Assembly (NCBI RefSeq): GCF_023498005.1
Contig: NZ_CP097289.1
Location: forward strand, 6,138,001 to 6,202,000
Direction: 5' to 3'
DNA: 64,000 nt
From: Streptomyces durmitorensis
Lineage (GTDB): Bacteria > Actinomycetota > Actinomycetes > Streptomycetales > Streptomycetaceae
The position numbers were made by a program, and so were the translations under genes. Below the pieces are notes generated by a model that was given only the letters and a program-made list of their open reading frames with translations, was not told the origin of the DNA and ran no database searches. Each line of letters begins with the position of its first letter. The stretch's first letter is position 1. Of the stretch, positions 42,469-51,948 are shown in pieces.

Positions 42469-43119
42469 TCAGGGGGTCAGCAGCAGGCTGTTCACCCGCT
42501 GCTTCGCGGCGTCGTAACGCTTGGCCACGTCCTGCCAGTTGACGACCTGCCACATGGCCTCGATGAAGTCCACCTTCTGGTTCTTGTACTGAAGGTAGAA
42601 GGCGTGCTCCCAGGCGTCGAAGACCAGGATCGGCGTCGAGCCCTGGCCGACGTTGCCCTGGTGGTCGTAGACCTGCTCGACGATGAGGCGGTTGCTGAGC
42701 GGCTCGTAGGCGAGCACGCCCCAGCCCGATCCCTGCGTGGTCGCCGAGGCCTTGGTCAGCTGGGCCTTGAACTTGGCGAAGGAGCCGAAGGACTCGGTGA
42801 TGGCGTCCGCGAGGTCACCGACACCGTCCGCGGCCAGCGGCTCACCGCCGCCGCCGTCCTTCGGGCTGTTCATGTTGTGCCAGTAAATGCTGTGCAGGAT
42901 GTGGCCGGAGAGGTGGAAGGCCAGGTTCTTCTCCAGGCCGTTGATGGCGCCCCACGTCTCCTTGTCGCGCGCCTCCTCCAGCTGCTCAAGGGTGTCGTTC
43001 GCGCCCTTCACGTACGCCGCGTGGTGCTTGTCGTGGTGCAGCTCGACGATCTGGGGATTGATGACCGGTTCGAGCGCCGCGTAGTCGTACGGAAGTTCAG
43101 GAAGCGTGTAAATGGCCAT
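42469..43119 (-). CDS. sodF: Iron (Fe/Zn-type) superoxide dismutase
   Basis: 216 aa. Detoxifies superoxide in the cytoplasm. All four metal ligands are visible: His in [11 protein letters not shown], His in [12 protein letters not shown], and Asp and His in [27 protein letters not shown] is the family N-terminus. In Streptomyces the iron enzyme is repressed by Nur when nickel supports the nickel enzyme SodN; a Nur-like site lies 44 bp upstream of the start. ATG preceded by a GGAAG site. Confidence 0.95.
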   Translation of the reverse strand: MAIYTLPELPYDYAALEPVINPQIVELHHDKHHAAYVKGANDTLEQLEEARDKETWGAINGLEKNLAFHLSGHILHSIYWHNMNSPKDGGGGEPLAADGVGDLADAITESFGSFAKFKAQLTKASATTQGSGWGVLAYEPLSNRLIVEQVYDHQGNVGQGSTPILVFDAWEHAFYLQYKNQKVDFIEAMWQVVNWQDVAKRYDAAKQRVNSLLLTP

Positions 43120-43162
43120 GTCCGAGCCCTCCGACTGCTGCTCTGCTGTAGTGCAACGCTTA

Positions 43163-43179
43163 TTGCAACCTATATGCAA
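43163..43179. promoter_or_regulatory. Probable Nur (nickel regulator) box of sodF
   Basis: TTGCAA-CCTAT-ATGCAA matches the TTGCAA-N5-TTGCAA form described for the Fur-family nickel sensor Nur at 11 of 12 arm positions. A further GTGCAA half-site lies at 43151-43156. The region also falls in the AT-richest part of the promoter. Confidence 0.7.
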
Positions 43180-43267
43180 GTGCAGGCTAGCAGCAGGAGT
43201 GGGTCGGAGTTGATCAGCCCTTCGTCCTAGGTCCGCGGGCCGGGGACGGTGGCCGGGGCCCGGGAAA

Positions 43268-43309
43268 CGCGAGAGGGCCCCGAGTCGATCGACTCGGGGC
43301 CCTCTCGCG
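43268..43309. terminator. 42-bp perfect palindrome, permease terminator
   Basis: CGCGAGAGGGCCCCGAGTCG at 43268-43287 continues into its exact reverse complement, centred on AT. It lies 16 bp beyond the stop of the leftward permease gene and upstream of sodF, and forms an extremely stable hairpin. Confidence 0.8.
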
Positions 43310-43325
43310 CGAACGCGCAGGTGTC

Positions 43326-44762
43326 CTACTCGGCGGCGATCGCCGCACGCTTCTCCGCCGTCTTCTGGCGGACGAAACCGATCACGGCGAGCACCAGCGT
43401 CAGCGTGCCCGTGGCCAGGAGCTGCTTGCGCGTGTCCGGCTGTTCGGTCATCAGGTAGAAGATGTACGCCATCGCGGCGAGCGCCACCCACGTCAGGAAC
43501 GGGTAGGCCCACATCTTCACGACCAGCTTCTGCGGCTCCTCGCGCTCCGTCCTGCGGCGCAGGATCAGCTGCGAGGCGGCGATGAAGATCCAGACGACCA
43601 GGATCATCGCGCCGATCATGTTCAGGAGCCAGGGGAAGACGTCGTCCGGGCGCCAGTAGCTGAGCAGGACGCAGACGAAGCCGAAGACCGAGGAGGCGAG
43701 GACCGCGAGGCGCGGGACGCCGCTGTGGACGCGGCCGAGCACCTTGGGGCCCTGGCCGCGCGCGATCAGGGAGTACGACATGCGCGATGCGCCGTAGATG
43801 TTGGCGTTCATCGCGGAGAGCAGGGCGATCAGGACGATGACGTTCATGATCTGGCCGGCGCCGGGGATGCCCAGGTGGTCGAGCGTGGCGACGTACGGGC
43901 CCTTCGCGACGACCTCCTTGTTGTCCCACGGGAGCAGCGTGACGACGACGAGCATCGAGCCGACGTAGAAGAGGGCGATGCGCCACATCGCCGTGCGCAC
44001 GGCCTTGGCGACGGACTGGACCGGGTTCTCGGACTCCGCGGCCGCGATCGTGACGGTCTCCAGACCGCCGTACGCGAAGACGGACGCGAGGAGGCCGATG
44101 ATCAGGCCGTCCGTGCCGTTCGGCATGAACCCGCCCTCACCGGTGAGGTTGGCCGTGCCGGGGGCGGAGACGTCCGAGCCGGGCAGGATGCCCAGGATCG
44201 CGAGCACGCCGATGCCCAGGAAGAGCGCAATCGCGCCGACCTTCAGGGCGGCGAACCAGAACTCGAACTCGCCGAAGTTCTTCACGGCCGTCAGGTTGGC
44301 CCCGCAGAACACCAGCATGAACAGCGCGACCCAGGCCCACTCGGGGCTGTCGGGGAACCAACCCACCATGATCTTCGCGGCGCCGATGCCTTCGAGGCCG
44401 ACGGCGACGCAGAGCAGGAACCAGAAGCCCCAGCCCGCCGTGAAGCCCGCCCAGGGGCCGATCGCGCGCTCGGCGTGGACCGAGAAGGAGCCGGACGCCG
44501 GGTTGGCCGCGGACATCTCACCGAGCATGCGCATCACGAGCATGACGAGCGCGCCGGATATCGCGTAGGCGAGGACGATCGAGGGTCCTGCCGCGGCGAT
44601 GCCCGCTCCGGAGCCCACGAAGAGACCGGCGCCGATGACGCCGCCGAGGGCGATCATCGAGAGATGCCGCTGCTTGAGGCCGTGGACGAGCGGTGAATCG
44701 ACCTTGGGGGCCTCGGGGGCCTCGTCGGGTGATGCGTCCTGGGGAGTGGACGTCCGAGACAT
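43326..44762 (-). CDS. Amino-acid permease (APC superfamily), copy 1
   Basis: 478 aa with 12 membrane helices. [20 protein letters not shown] at residues about 29-48 is the first helix of the AAT/GABA-permease branch, followed by [20 protein letters not shown] and [18 protein letters not shown]+-coupled uptake of an amino acid, possibly GABA, Phe, Asp or similar. Two paralogues are at 44.9-46.3 and 49.7-51.2 kb. A strong palindrome terminates it. Confidence 0.9.
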   Translation of the reverse strand: MSRTSTPQDASPDEAPEAPKVDSPLVHGLKQRHLSMIALGGVIGAGLFVGSGAGIAAAGPSIVLAYAISGALVMLVMRMLGEMSAANPASGSFSVHAERAIGPWAGFTAGWGFWFLLCVAVGLEGIGAAKIMVGWFPDSPEWAWVALFMLVFCGANLTAVKNFGEFEFWFAALKVGAIALFLGIGVLAILGILPGSDVSAPGTANLTGEGGFMPNGTDGLIIGLLASVFAYGGLETVTIAAAESENPVQSVAKAVRTAMWRIALFYVGSMLVVVTLLPWDNKEVVAKGPYVATLDHLGIPGAGQIMNVIVLIALLSAMNANIYGASRMSYSLIARGQGPKVLGRVHSGVPRLAVLASSVFGFVCVLLSYWRPDDVFPWLLNMIGAMILVVWIFIAASQLILRRRTEREEPQKLVVKMWAYPFLTWVALAAMAYIFYLMTEQPDTRKQLLATGTLTLVLAVIGFVRQKTAEKRAAIAAE

Positions 44763-44897
44763 GGGCGTGCCCTGTTCAGTAGCTGAGACGGGGGAGCGAG
44801 CGGCCCACAGTCTGAAGTCCGGTACCGCTGACAGGGAACACCTGACCGCTATACGGACACGACGCTCACACGTTGTGAAGAAGTGGGCACGAGTTGT

Positions 44898-46316
44898 TCA
44901 CACGCGTTTCATCCGCGCCTCGCGCCACTCCCGCAGCCCCGCGACCGCCAGGACGAGCCCTGTCGCACCCGCCGACCACAGCAGCTGCGGCCGTGCCCCG
45001 TCATCGGTCAGCATCAGCCCGAGCACGGCCGCCATCGCCGCGAGCGCGGCCCACGTCAGGTAGGGGAACGCCCACATCCGCAGGACGAGCCGCTCCGGCG
45101 CCTCGCGCTCGATGCGGCGGCGCAGGCGCAGCTGCGAGACCGCGATCAGCGCCCACACGAAGAGGAGCACCGCGCCGACCGAGTTGAGCATGTAGAGGAA
45201 GACCGAGTCCGGCCACTTCAGATTGAGTACGACGGACACGAAGCCGAAGGCCACCGACGCGAGGACCGCCCGGCGCGGGACCCCGCCGCCCGACACCTTG
45301 AGCAGGGCCTTGGGGGCCTCGCCGCGCTCGGCAAGCGAGAAGACCATCCGGGACGAGCCGTAGAGATTGGCGTTCAGCGCCGAGAGCAGCGCCACGAACA
45401 CCACGATGTTCATGATCGTGCCGGCGGACGGCACCCCGATCGAGTCGAGGACCGTCACATAGGGGCTGACGCCGGCCTTCTCCGCCGTCCACGGCAGGAC
45501 CGTCACGATGACCAGCATCGAGCCGACGTAGAAGAAGAGGATGCGGTAGACGGCACTGCGCACGGCGCGGGCGACCGAGCGCACCGGGTCGTCGGACTCG
45601 GCGGCCGCGATCGTCACGACCTCAAGGCCGCCGAAGGCGAAGACGACGGCGAGCACGCCGGAGGTGACGCCCTCCCAGCCGTGGGGCAGGAAACCGCCGT
45701 GCCCGGTGAGGTTGGTGAGGCCTACGGGATCGGTGTCGGGGAGCACCCCGAAGATCGCGAGCAGCCCGAGGACCAGGAACGCGACGATCGCGAAGACCTT
45801 CAGGGCGGCGAACCAGAACTCGAACTCGCCGAAGTTCTTCACGGCGGCGAGGTTGGCCGCCGTGAACACCAGCATGAAGATCAGCACCCAGGCCCACTGC
45901 GGAACGCCCGGCGCCCAGCTGTTGGCGATCTGCGCGGCACCGGTCGCCTCCACGGCGAGCACGACGACGAGCAGGAACCAGTAGAGCCAGCCCACGCTGA
46001 ACCCCGCCCAGCGGCCCAGGGCGCGCTCGGCGTGCACGGAGAAGGACCCGGAGGCGGGCATCGCGGCCGACATCTCGCCCAGCATCCGCATCACGCACAT
46101 CGCGAGCGCACCGGCGATGAGGTACGAGACGACGATGCCGGGCCCGGCCACGGCGATTCCGGCCCCCGACCCGACGAAGAGTCCGGCCCCGATGACACCG
46201 CCGAGCCCGAGCATGGTCAGATGCCGCTGCTTGAGCCCACCGCCGAGCGGCTCGGGTTCCGCCGCCGTCGTGCCCACCCTGCTGGGTGCCGATTCATCGG
46301 GGGGTGCGTCGTGCAT
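44898..46316 (-). CDS. Amino-acid permease (APC superfamily), copy 2
   Basis: 472 aa, same family as copy 1 and adjacent to it (135 bp apart, same direction), probably an old tandem duplication. [40 protein letters not shown] and [20 protein letters not shown] show the same helices. No terminator is obvious between copies 2 and 1, so read-through is possible. Confidence 0.9.
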   Translation of the reverse strand: MHDAPPDESAPSRVGTTAAEPEPLGGGLKQRHLTMLGLGGVIGAGLFVGSGAGIAVAGPGIVVSYLIAGALAMCVMRMLGEMSAAMPASGSFSVHAERALGRWAGFSVGWLYWFLLVVVLAVEATGAAQIANSWAPGVPQWAWVLIFMLVFTAANLAAVKNFGEFEFWFAALKVFAIVAFLVLGLLAIFGVLPDTDPVGLTNLTGHGGFLPHGWEGVTSGVLAVVFAFGGLEVVTIAAAESDDPVRSVARAVRSAVYRILFFYVGSMLVIVTVLPWTAEKAGVSPYVTVLDSIGVPSAGTIMNIVVFVALLSALNANLYGSSRMVFSLAERGEAPKALLKVSGGGVPRRAVLASVAFGFVSVVLNLKWPDSVFLYMLNSVGAVLLFVWALIAVSQLRLRRRIEREAPERLVLRMWAFPYLTWAALAAMAAVLGLMLTDDGARPQLLWSAGATGLVLAVAGLREWREARMKRV

Positions 46317-46585
46317 GCGTGCTCAAGCTGCTCTCGGGATCACAAAAAACTTGGCGGGAACCTACAGTCTCGCCGGGCGGCATCCCTGTACGCAAAACGG
46401 GGCCCACGCACCGCCGACCTCAGTGACGAGCATCACGCCCCCCGCAGGGGTACCCCCCACGCTTTGTGCAGAGCCCACCACCGGGGCACCCGGCACCTTG
46501 TCACCCGCCACCGGTGAAACGCGCCCCCCGCCTGAGATAGCGTCCTGGGGTCCCATCTGCCCGTCCCAGAACCCGCGGAGTCCCG

Positions 46586-47164
46586 ATGAGCATCGCCGCC
46601 GTCTCTTCCCGTCCCGGCCAGGTCCTCGCGGACCTGCTGCCCGCGTCCCGCGTGAAGGACGCGGCCTTCGTCCTCGGCGGCGCCGCCCTGACCGGCATAG
46701 CGGCCCAGATCGCCGTGCCCGTCCCGGGCTCGCCCGTGCCGGTGACGGGACAGACCTTCGCCGCCCTCCTCGTCGGCACCGCCCTCGGCGCCCGCCGCGG
46801 CTTCCTCTCCCTCGCCGTGTACGCCCTCGTCGGCATGGCCGGCATGCCGTGGTTCGCCGAGGCGGGCTCCGGCGTCGCCGCGCCGTCCCTCGGGTACGTC
46901 CTTGGCATGCTGCTCGCCGCCACCGTGGTCGGCGCCCTCGCCCGCCGCGGCGGCGACCGCTCCGTCCTGCGCACCGCGGGCACGATGGTGCTCGGCTCCG
47001 CGATCATCTACGCGGTCGGCGTCCCGTACCTCGCCGCCGCGACCGGCATGTCGCTGACCCAGGCCGTCGCCGCCGGGCTCACGCCCTTCCTGATCGGCGA
47101 CGCCCTGAAGGCCGCGCTCGCGATGGGCGCGCTGCCCACGGCGTGGAAGTTCCTCAACCGCTAG
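46586..47164 (+). CDS. bioY: Biotin transporter substrate-binding subunit BioY
   Basis: 192 aa, six membrane helices. S-component of the ECF biotin importer: FVLGGAALTGIAAQIAVPVP, the PVTGQTFAALLVGTALGARR motif with RGFLSLAVYALVGMAGMPWF, and C-terminal GDALKAALAMGALPTAW are typical. No bioM/bioN genes are adjacent. The 3' end overlaps the convergent FAD-oxidase gene by 11 bp. Upstream (46317-46585) I see no clear biotin-repressor site. Confidence 0.93.
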   Translation: MSIAAVSSRPGQVLADLLPASRVKDAAFVLGGAALTGIAAQIAVPVPGSPVPVTGQTFAALLVGTALGARRGFLSLAVYALVGMAGMPWFAEAGSGVAAPSLGYVLGMLLAATVVGALARRGGDRSVLRTAGTMVLGSAIIYAVGVPYLAAATGMSLTQAVAAGLTPFLIGDALKAALAMGALPTAWKFLNR

Positions 47165-48485
47165 CGGCGACACCGTAGTTGCGCCTGAAGAGGTTCGCCG
47201 GGTCGTACGTGGCCTTGAGTCCGGCGAGCCTCTTCCGGGTTTCCGCGTCGTACAGGCCACCCGCCCGGTCCGCGGCGGCGAAGGCGAAGTTGAGCAACCG
47301 CCCCTCACCCGCGAACAGCCCGAACGCCCGCGCCTGCACCGCCCGCACCGCGTCGAGGTCCGTGCCCTCCAGCGGCGAGAGCACCCGCACAAGCCACCCC
47401 GCGTCCCGGTACGGCACCGCGTTGCCCACCGGCTTCGCGAGGGCCCCGCCCAACTGGTTGATCTGCACGACGTGCATCTTCTCGGCGGCCGGACCGGTCA
47501 GCGCGAACAGCTCCTCCGCCGCCGCCAGGTCCAGCTCCCGCACGACCACACTGTCCCCGTAGTAGGAGTGCGGGAAGTCCGGGTCGCTGTGGATCGTGTG
47601 GCTGTCGGTGTACGGCATCTCCCGAAGCGAGTCCGACACCACGGGCCCGATCTCCCGCAGCGGCGCCACGAGCCGCTCGCCCGCCGCCTCGGAGCCGGTG
47701 TAGGCGACCCGGACCGTCACGAGATAGCGGCCCCGCAGATGGGGCGGCAGCTGCGGCATGTCCGGATAGACGAGCGCGGCCACCGACGAGGTCAGCTCGT
47801 CCGGCACCGTCCGCGTCCACGCCTCGTAGGCCCGGAGCACCCGGCCTGGATCGACCTCGCGCCCGTCGAACTCGATCGCCCCGCCGTACAGCCGCGCCAC
47901 CGGCACCAGGCCGATCTCCAGGGCCGTCACCACCCCGAGGTTCGCGCCACCGCCGAGCAGCCCCCAGAAGAGCTCGGGCTCGCTCTCGGCCGTGACGTGC
48001 CGCAGGATGCCGTCCGCCGTGACGACGTCGAGCCGGCGCACGTGGTCAGCGGCGTATCCGAACTCCCGCGCCAGGATCCCGAGACCGCCGCCCAGCGTGT
48101 ACGAGACGGCTCCCACGCCCGGCGCCGAGCCGTTCAGCGGCGCGAGCCCGTGCGCCGCCGCCGCCTCGACGACCTGGCCCCAGCGGACCCCCGCGCCCAC
48201 GGTCACCGTGCGCGCGTCGGCATCGATCCGGACGGAGTCCATCCGCCGGGTGCTGATCAGTACGCCGCCCTCCGACGGCCCCGGCAGCCCGTGCCCGGTG
48301 GCCTGTACGCCGATGGGCAGCCCCGCGTCGGCGGCGTACGACACGGCGGCGACGACGTCATCGGCGCTCCCGGCCGCGAAGACGATCGCGGGCCGCTGCG
48401 CGAAACCGGTCTGGAATCCGGCGATCTCCTCTTCGTAGCCGTCGTCGCCGGGCCGGAACACGAGTCGCTGATCGGTGAAGTCCAC
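47154..48485 (-). CDS. FAD-linked oxidase (berberine-bridge-enzyme type)
   Basis: About 443 aa. PCMH-type FAD-binding domain (PIGVQATGHGLPGPSEGGVL, then GAGVRWGQVVEAAAAHGLAP and YTLGGGLGILAREFGYAADH) and the C-terminal BBE segment TYDPANLFRRNYGV. The His of GHG can carry 8-alpha FAD; the Cys that would make a second covalent bond is replaced (GSAPGVGAVSY), so single attachment is expected. Substrate unknown. GTG start with GGAGG six bases upstream. Confidence 0.88.
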   Translation of the reverse strand: MDFTDQRLVFRPGDDGYEEEIAGFQTGFAQRPAIVFAAGSADDVVAAVSYAADAGLPIGVQATGHGLPGPSEGGVLISTRRMDSVRIDADARTVTVGAGVRWGQVVEAAAAHGLAPLNGSAPGVGAVSYTLGGGLGILAREFGYAADHVRRLDVVTADGILRHVTAESEPELFWGLLGGGANLGVVTALEIGLVPVARLYGGAIEFDGREVDPGRVLRAYEAWTRTVPDELTSSVAALVYPDMPQLPPHLRGRYLVTVRVAYTGSEAAGERLVAPLREIGPVVSDSLREMPYTDSHTIHSDPDFPHSYYGDSVVVRELDLAAAEELFALTGPAAEKMHVVQINQLGGALAKPVGNAVPYRDAGWLVRVLSPLEGTDLDAVRAVQARAFGLFAGEGRLLNFAFAAADRAGGLYDAETRKRLAGLKATYDPANLFRRNYGVAASG

Positions 48486-48628
48486 GGTGATCCTCCAAGA
48501 AGTGCTGGCTGACGCCTCAGAGCTTCCCCGGAAAACCTGACATCGGCCGTCAAGTTTTCCCGGTCGTCCCGGGCCTTCGGGAATCCGCGTGAACTGTGCT
48601 GTCATGAAAGGAGGTTGGGGGTGCACCC

Positions 48629-49678
48629 ATGCCGGAGCTTCGCGTGGTCGCGGGCCGCTATCGCCTGCTCGACGTCATCGGCCAGGGCGGCATGGGCCGC
48701 GTGTGGCGCGCGGTCGACGAGCTGCTCGACCGCGATGTCGCGGTCAAGGAGATGCGGATCGACGGAGCCTTCGAGGGCCCCGAGACTCAGGACGCCCGCG
48801 TCCGCAGAGAACGCGCGCTGCGCGAGGCGCGGGCCAGCGCGCGGATCGACCACCCCGGTGTCGTACGCGTCTATGACGTCGCCGAGGAGGACGGCCGCCT
48901 CTGGATCGTCATGGAGCTGGTCGACGCCCGGTCGCTCGCCCGGTACGTCGACGACGAGGGGCCCCTGGACGAGCGCGACGCGGCGCGCGTCGGCCTCGCC
49001 CTGGTGGCGGCGCTGCGCCGGGTGCACGGGGCGGGCGTCCTGCACCGTGACATCAAGCCGGAGAACGTCCTGCTCGGCCACGGAGGGCCTGCCGACCGGG
49101 TCGTCCTCACCGACTTCGGCATCGCCGCGCTCCAGGACACGGGCCGCCTCACGCAGACGGGCCAACTGGTGGGTTCGCCCGAGTACATGGCGCCCGAGCG
49201 GGTCTCGGGGGCGGAGCAGGGACCGCCGTCCGATCTCTGGTCCCTGGGGGCGACGCTCTGCACGGCGCTGCGCGGCAGCTCGCCGTTCGCCCGCGAGTCG
49301 GCGCTGAACACGCTGGTCGCGGTCCTGCACGAGGCGCCTGAACTGCCGCCGGAATCAAGCGCGTTGTATCCGGTGCTGGCCGCGCTCCTGGCCAAGGAGC
49401 CGCAGCGGCGGCCGGGTCTCGACGAGACGGAGGCGGCTCTGCGGGCGGTGCTCGCGGCACCACCGAGGCCGCCGGAGGGGCCAGGGAACCAGCAAGGGGA
49501 CACCGACTGGCGCTCCCGTGTCCTGACCGCCCTGGTCCTGCTGGTGGCGGCCGCCGTGGCGGCCGTCATGTTCTTCACCGCGCGCGATCCCGGCGGCAGT
49601 GAGCCACCGGGACCGGGCACGCCTCCGCCGACGGTGGCGGGTACGTCGACCACGCCACCGCCGGACGGCACCGGCTAG
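48629..49678 (+). CDS. Membrane Ser/Thr protein kinase
   Basis: 349 aa. Kinase domain at about residues 8-270: IGQGGMGRVWRAVDELLDRD, VAVKEMRI with the catalytic Lys, HRDIKPENVLLG, TDFGIAAL and PEYMAPERVSG. A single membrane segment at about 293-313 (VLTALVLLVAAAVAAVMFFT) and a short Pro/Thr-rich outer tail. All catalytic residues are present. It lacks a sensor domain, so it may act with a partner. It overlaps the convergent permease stop by 4 bp. Confidence 0.92.
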   Translation: MPELRVVAGRYRLLDVIGQGGMGRVWRAVDELLDRDVAVKEMRIDGAFEGPETQDARVRRERALREARASARIDHPGVVRVYDVAEEDGRLWIVMELVDARSLARYVDDEGPLDERDAARVGLALVAALRRVHGAGVLHRDIKPENVLLGHGGPADRVVLTDFGIAALQDTGRLTQTGQLVGSPEYMAPERVSGAEQGPPSDLWSLGATLCTALRGSSPFARESALNTLVAVLHEAPELPPESSALYPVLAALLAKEPQRRPGLDETEAALRAVLAAPPRPPEGPGNQQGDTDWRSRVLTALVLLVAAAVAAVMFFTARDPGGSEPPGPGTPPPTVAGTSTTPPPDGTG

Positions 49679-51165
49679 GCGTCGACGGTGTCCGAGTCGA
49701 CGTCAAGATCGGTGTCGGTGTCGTTGTCGGTGTCGACGCGGGGCCGCACCTTGTCCCGTACGAGGGAGAACACGACCACGAACGCCGCGGCGAGCAGCGA
49801 GAGCAGCACCTGCTTGCGCCCGGTCTCGTCGGTCAGCATGTAGACGAGCACGAACGAGATCATCGCGATCGTGACCCAGGTCAGGTACGGGAAGAGCCAC
49901 ATCTTCACGACCAGCTTCTCCGGCTGCTCGCGCAGGATGATGCCGCGCATCCGCAGCTGCGTGAACGCGATCATCAGCCAGACGAAGAGGGCCACCGCGC
50001 CCGACGAGTTCAGGAGGAAGTCGAAGACGGTGTCCTGCCACTGGTAGTTGAACCAGACGGCGATGAAGCCGAAGACGACGGACCCGAGGATCGCGGCCTG
50101 CGGCACACCGCGCGCGTTGGTGCGCGCGAAGGCCTTGGGCGCGTCACCGCGCTGGCCGAGCGAGAAGGCCATGCGGGAAGCGGTGTAGAGGCCGGAGTTG
50201 AGACAGGAGAGGACGGCGGTGAGGACGATGACGTTCATGACCTGACCGGCGTGCGGAATGCCGATCGAGTTCAGTGCGGCGACGTACGAACCGTCCTTGA
50301 CGATCGACTTGTCGTCCCACGGAAGCAGCGTGATGACGACGAAGATCGAGCCCAGGTAGAAGACGCCGATACGCCAGATGACGCTGTTGGTCGCCTTGGT
50401 GACGGCGCGCTGCGGGTCCTCGGACTCACCGGCGGCGAGCGTGACGATCTCGGAGCCCATGAAGGAGAAGACGACCATCAGTACGCCGGTGAGGATGGCG
50501 CCCGCGCCGTTGGGCATGAATCCGCCCGCGTCGGTGAGGTGCGCGAATCCGGCGCCGGGGTTGTCGGAGCCGGGCAGCACGCCGAAGACGGCGAGCAGAC
50601 CGATGATCACGAACCCGCCGATGGCGACGACCTTGATGCCGGCGAACCAGAACTCGAACTCACCGTAGGAGCCGACCGAGACGAGGTTCGTCGCGGTGAG
50701 CACCACCATCACGATGAGCGCCCAGCCCCACTGCGGGACGGCCGGTATCCACCCGTTGAGGATGACGGCACCGGCGGTGGCCTCCACCGCGAGTACCACG
50801 ACCCAGAAGAACCAGTAGAGCCAGCCGATGGAGAAACCGGCCCAGCGGCCGAGCGCCTGGTCCGCGTAGGTGGAGAAGGAACCCGACGTGGGCCGTGCGG
50901 CGGCCATCTCGCCGAGCATCCGCATCACGAGGACGACCATCGTGCCGACGAGGGCGTACGAGACGAGGATGGCGGGTCCTGCGGCGGCGATTCCGGAGCT
51001 GGAGCCGACGAAGAGTCCCGCTCCGATGACGCCACCGATGGCGATCATGGAGAGGTGGCGGTTCTTCAGCCCGGCCTTGAGGCCGTCACCGGTGTCTCCA
51101 GACTGCGGATCCCCAGGTTCGTTGGGGCTGCGGTCTGCCTTCGCAAGGGAGGGTTGCGAGGTCAT
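49675..51165 (-). CDS. Amino-acid permease (APC superfamily), copy 3
   Basis: 496 aa. Same AAT-type family: [40 protein letters not shown] and EFEFWFAGIKVVAIGGFVII. It ends in an unusual Asp-rich tail (DTDNDTDTDLDVDSDTVDA) encoded by GTCGGTGTC-type tandem repeats near 49680-49740. Start at the ATG with AAGGA upstream, not an earlier in-frame codon. Confidence 0.9.
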   Translation of the reverse strand: MTSQPSLAKADRSPNEPGDPQSGDTGDGLKAGLKNRHLSMIAIGGVIGAGLFVGSSSGIAAAGPAILVSYALVGTMVVLVMRMLGEMAAARPTSGSFSTYADQALGRWAGFSIGWLYWFFWVVVLAVEATAGAVILNGWIPAVPQWGWALIVMVVLTATNLVSVGSYGEFEFWFAGIKVVAIGGFVIIGLLAVFGVLPGSDNPGAGFAHLTDAGGFMPNGAGAILTGVLMVVFSFMGSEIVTLAAGESEDPQRAVTKATNSVIWRIGVFYLGSIFVVITLLPWDDKSIVKDGSYVAALNSIGIPHAGQVMNVIVLTAVLSCLNSGLYTASRMAFSLGQRGDAPKAFARTNARGVPQAAILGSVVFGFIAVWFNYQWQDTVFDFLLNSSGAVALFVWLMIAFTQLRMRGIILREQPEKLVVKMWLFPYLTWVTIAMISFVLVYMLTDETGRKQVLLSLLAAAFVVVFSLVRDKVRPRVDTDNDTDTDLDVDSDTVDA

Positions 51166-51339
51166 GGACGAATCCTTAAGTTCTCGGGTCACGAGCCCCC
51201 GCATTCAAACTCAGGGGTGTACGTGACGGAAGTCCTGACTCCGGATCGTGATATTCCGGCCCGATGGCCCAGACCTGGGTGACCAAGGTCCCGGCCCCGG
51301 TCGCCGCTACCCGCCCCGCGACGTGCCACACTCAGTCGC

Positions 51340-51825
51340 ATGCGCGTGTACCTCGGCTCGGATCATGCCGGCTACGAACTGAAGAACCACCTGGTCGAGT
51401 GGCTCAAGAGCCACGGCCACGAGCCCGTCGACTGCGGGCCCCACATCTATGACGCCCAGGACGACTACCCCCCCTTCTGCCTCCGCGCCGCGGAGAAGAC
51501 GGCGGCGGACCCCCAGTCGCTCGGCATCGTGATCGGGGGCTCCGGCAACGGAGAGCAGATCGCCGCGAACAAGGTGAAGGGGGTCCGTGCGGCCCTCGCC
51601 TGGAGCGAGCAGACGGCCGCGCTCGGCCGTGAGCACAACGACGCGAACGTGGTGTCGATCGGCGGCCGGATGCACACGCAGGAGGAGGCGACGAAGTTCG
51701 TCGAGATCTTCCTGTCGACGCCGTACTCGGGTGAGGAGCGCCACACTCGCCGCATCGAGATGCTGTCCGCGTACGAGACGACGGGCGATCTCCCGCCCAT
51801 CCCGGCCGGCCACCCGCAGCAGTAG
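51340..51825 (+). CDS. rpiB: Ribose-5-phosphate isomerase B
   Basis: 161 aa. Interconverts ribose 5-phosphate and ribulose 5-phosphate in the pentose phosphate pathway. MRVYLGSDHAGYELKNHLVE at the N-terminus, GIVIGGSGNGEQIAANKVKG (the Glu-type active site of actinobacteria, where E. coli RpiB has Cys) and NVVSIGGRMHTQEEATKFVE are diagnostic. The C-terminus is slightly longer than in E. coli. Confidence 0.95.
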   Translation: MRVYLGSDHAGYELKNHLVEWLKSHGHEPVDCGPHIYDAQDDYPPFCLRAAEKTAADPQSLGIVIGGSGNGEQIAANKVKGVRAALAWSEQTAALGREHNDANVVSIGGRMHTQEEATKFVEIFLSTPYSGEERHTRRIEMLSAYETTGDLPPIPAGHPQQ

Positions 51826-51857
51826 CTTCCTGGGGCTCCGCCCCGGACCCCGCTCCT

Positions 51858-51900
51858 TCAAGCGCCGGACGGGCTGATTTCCAGCCCGTCCGGCGCTTGA
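51858..51900. repeat. Intergenic palindromic repeat, Streptomyces-type
   Basis: TCAAGCGCCGGACGGGCTG (51858-51876), loop ATTTC, CAGCCCGTCCGGCGCTTGA (51882-51900): a perfect 19-bp stem, same family as 22581-22629. It probably terminates rpiB. Confidence 0.88.
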
Positions 51901-51948
51901 GGACGAGCCCTCAAAGCGATTTGCCCGCACCCACCCCCGGAGGGACCC

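Noticed and set aside
46317..46585. Biotin-repressor operator before bioY
   Set aside because: No convincing inverted repeat of a known biotin regulator could be seen.
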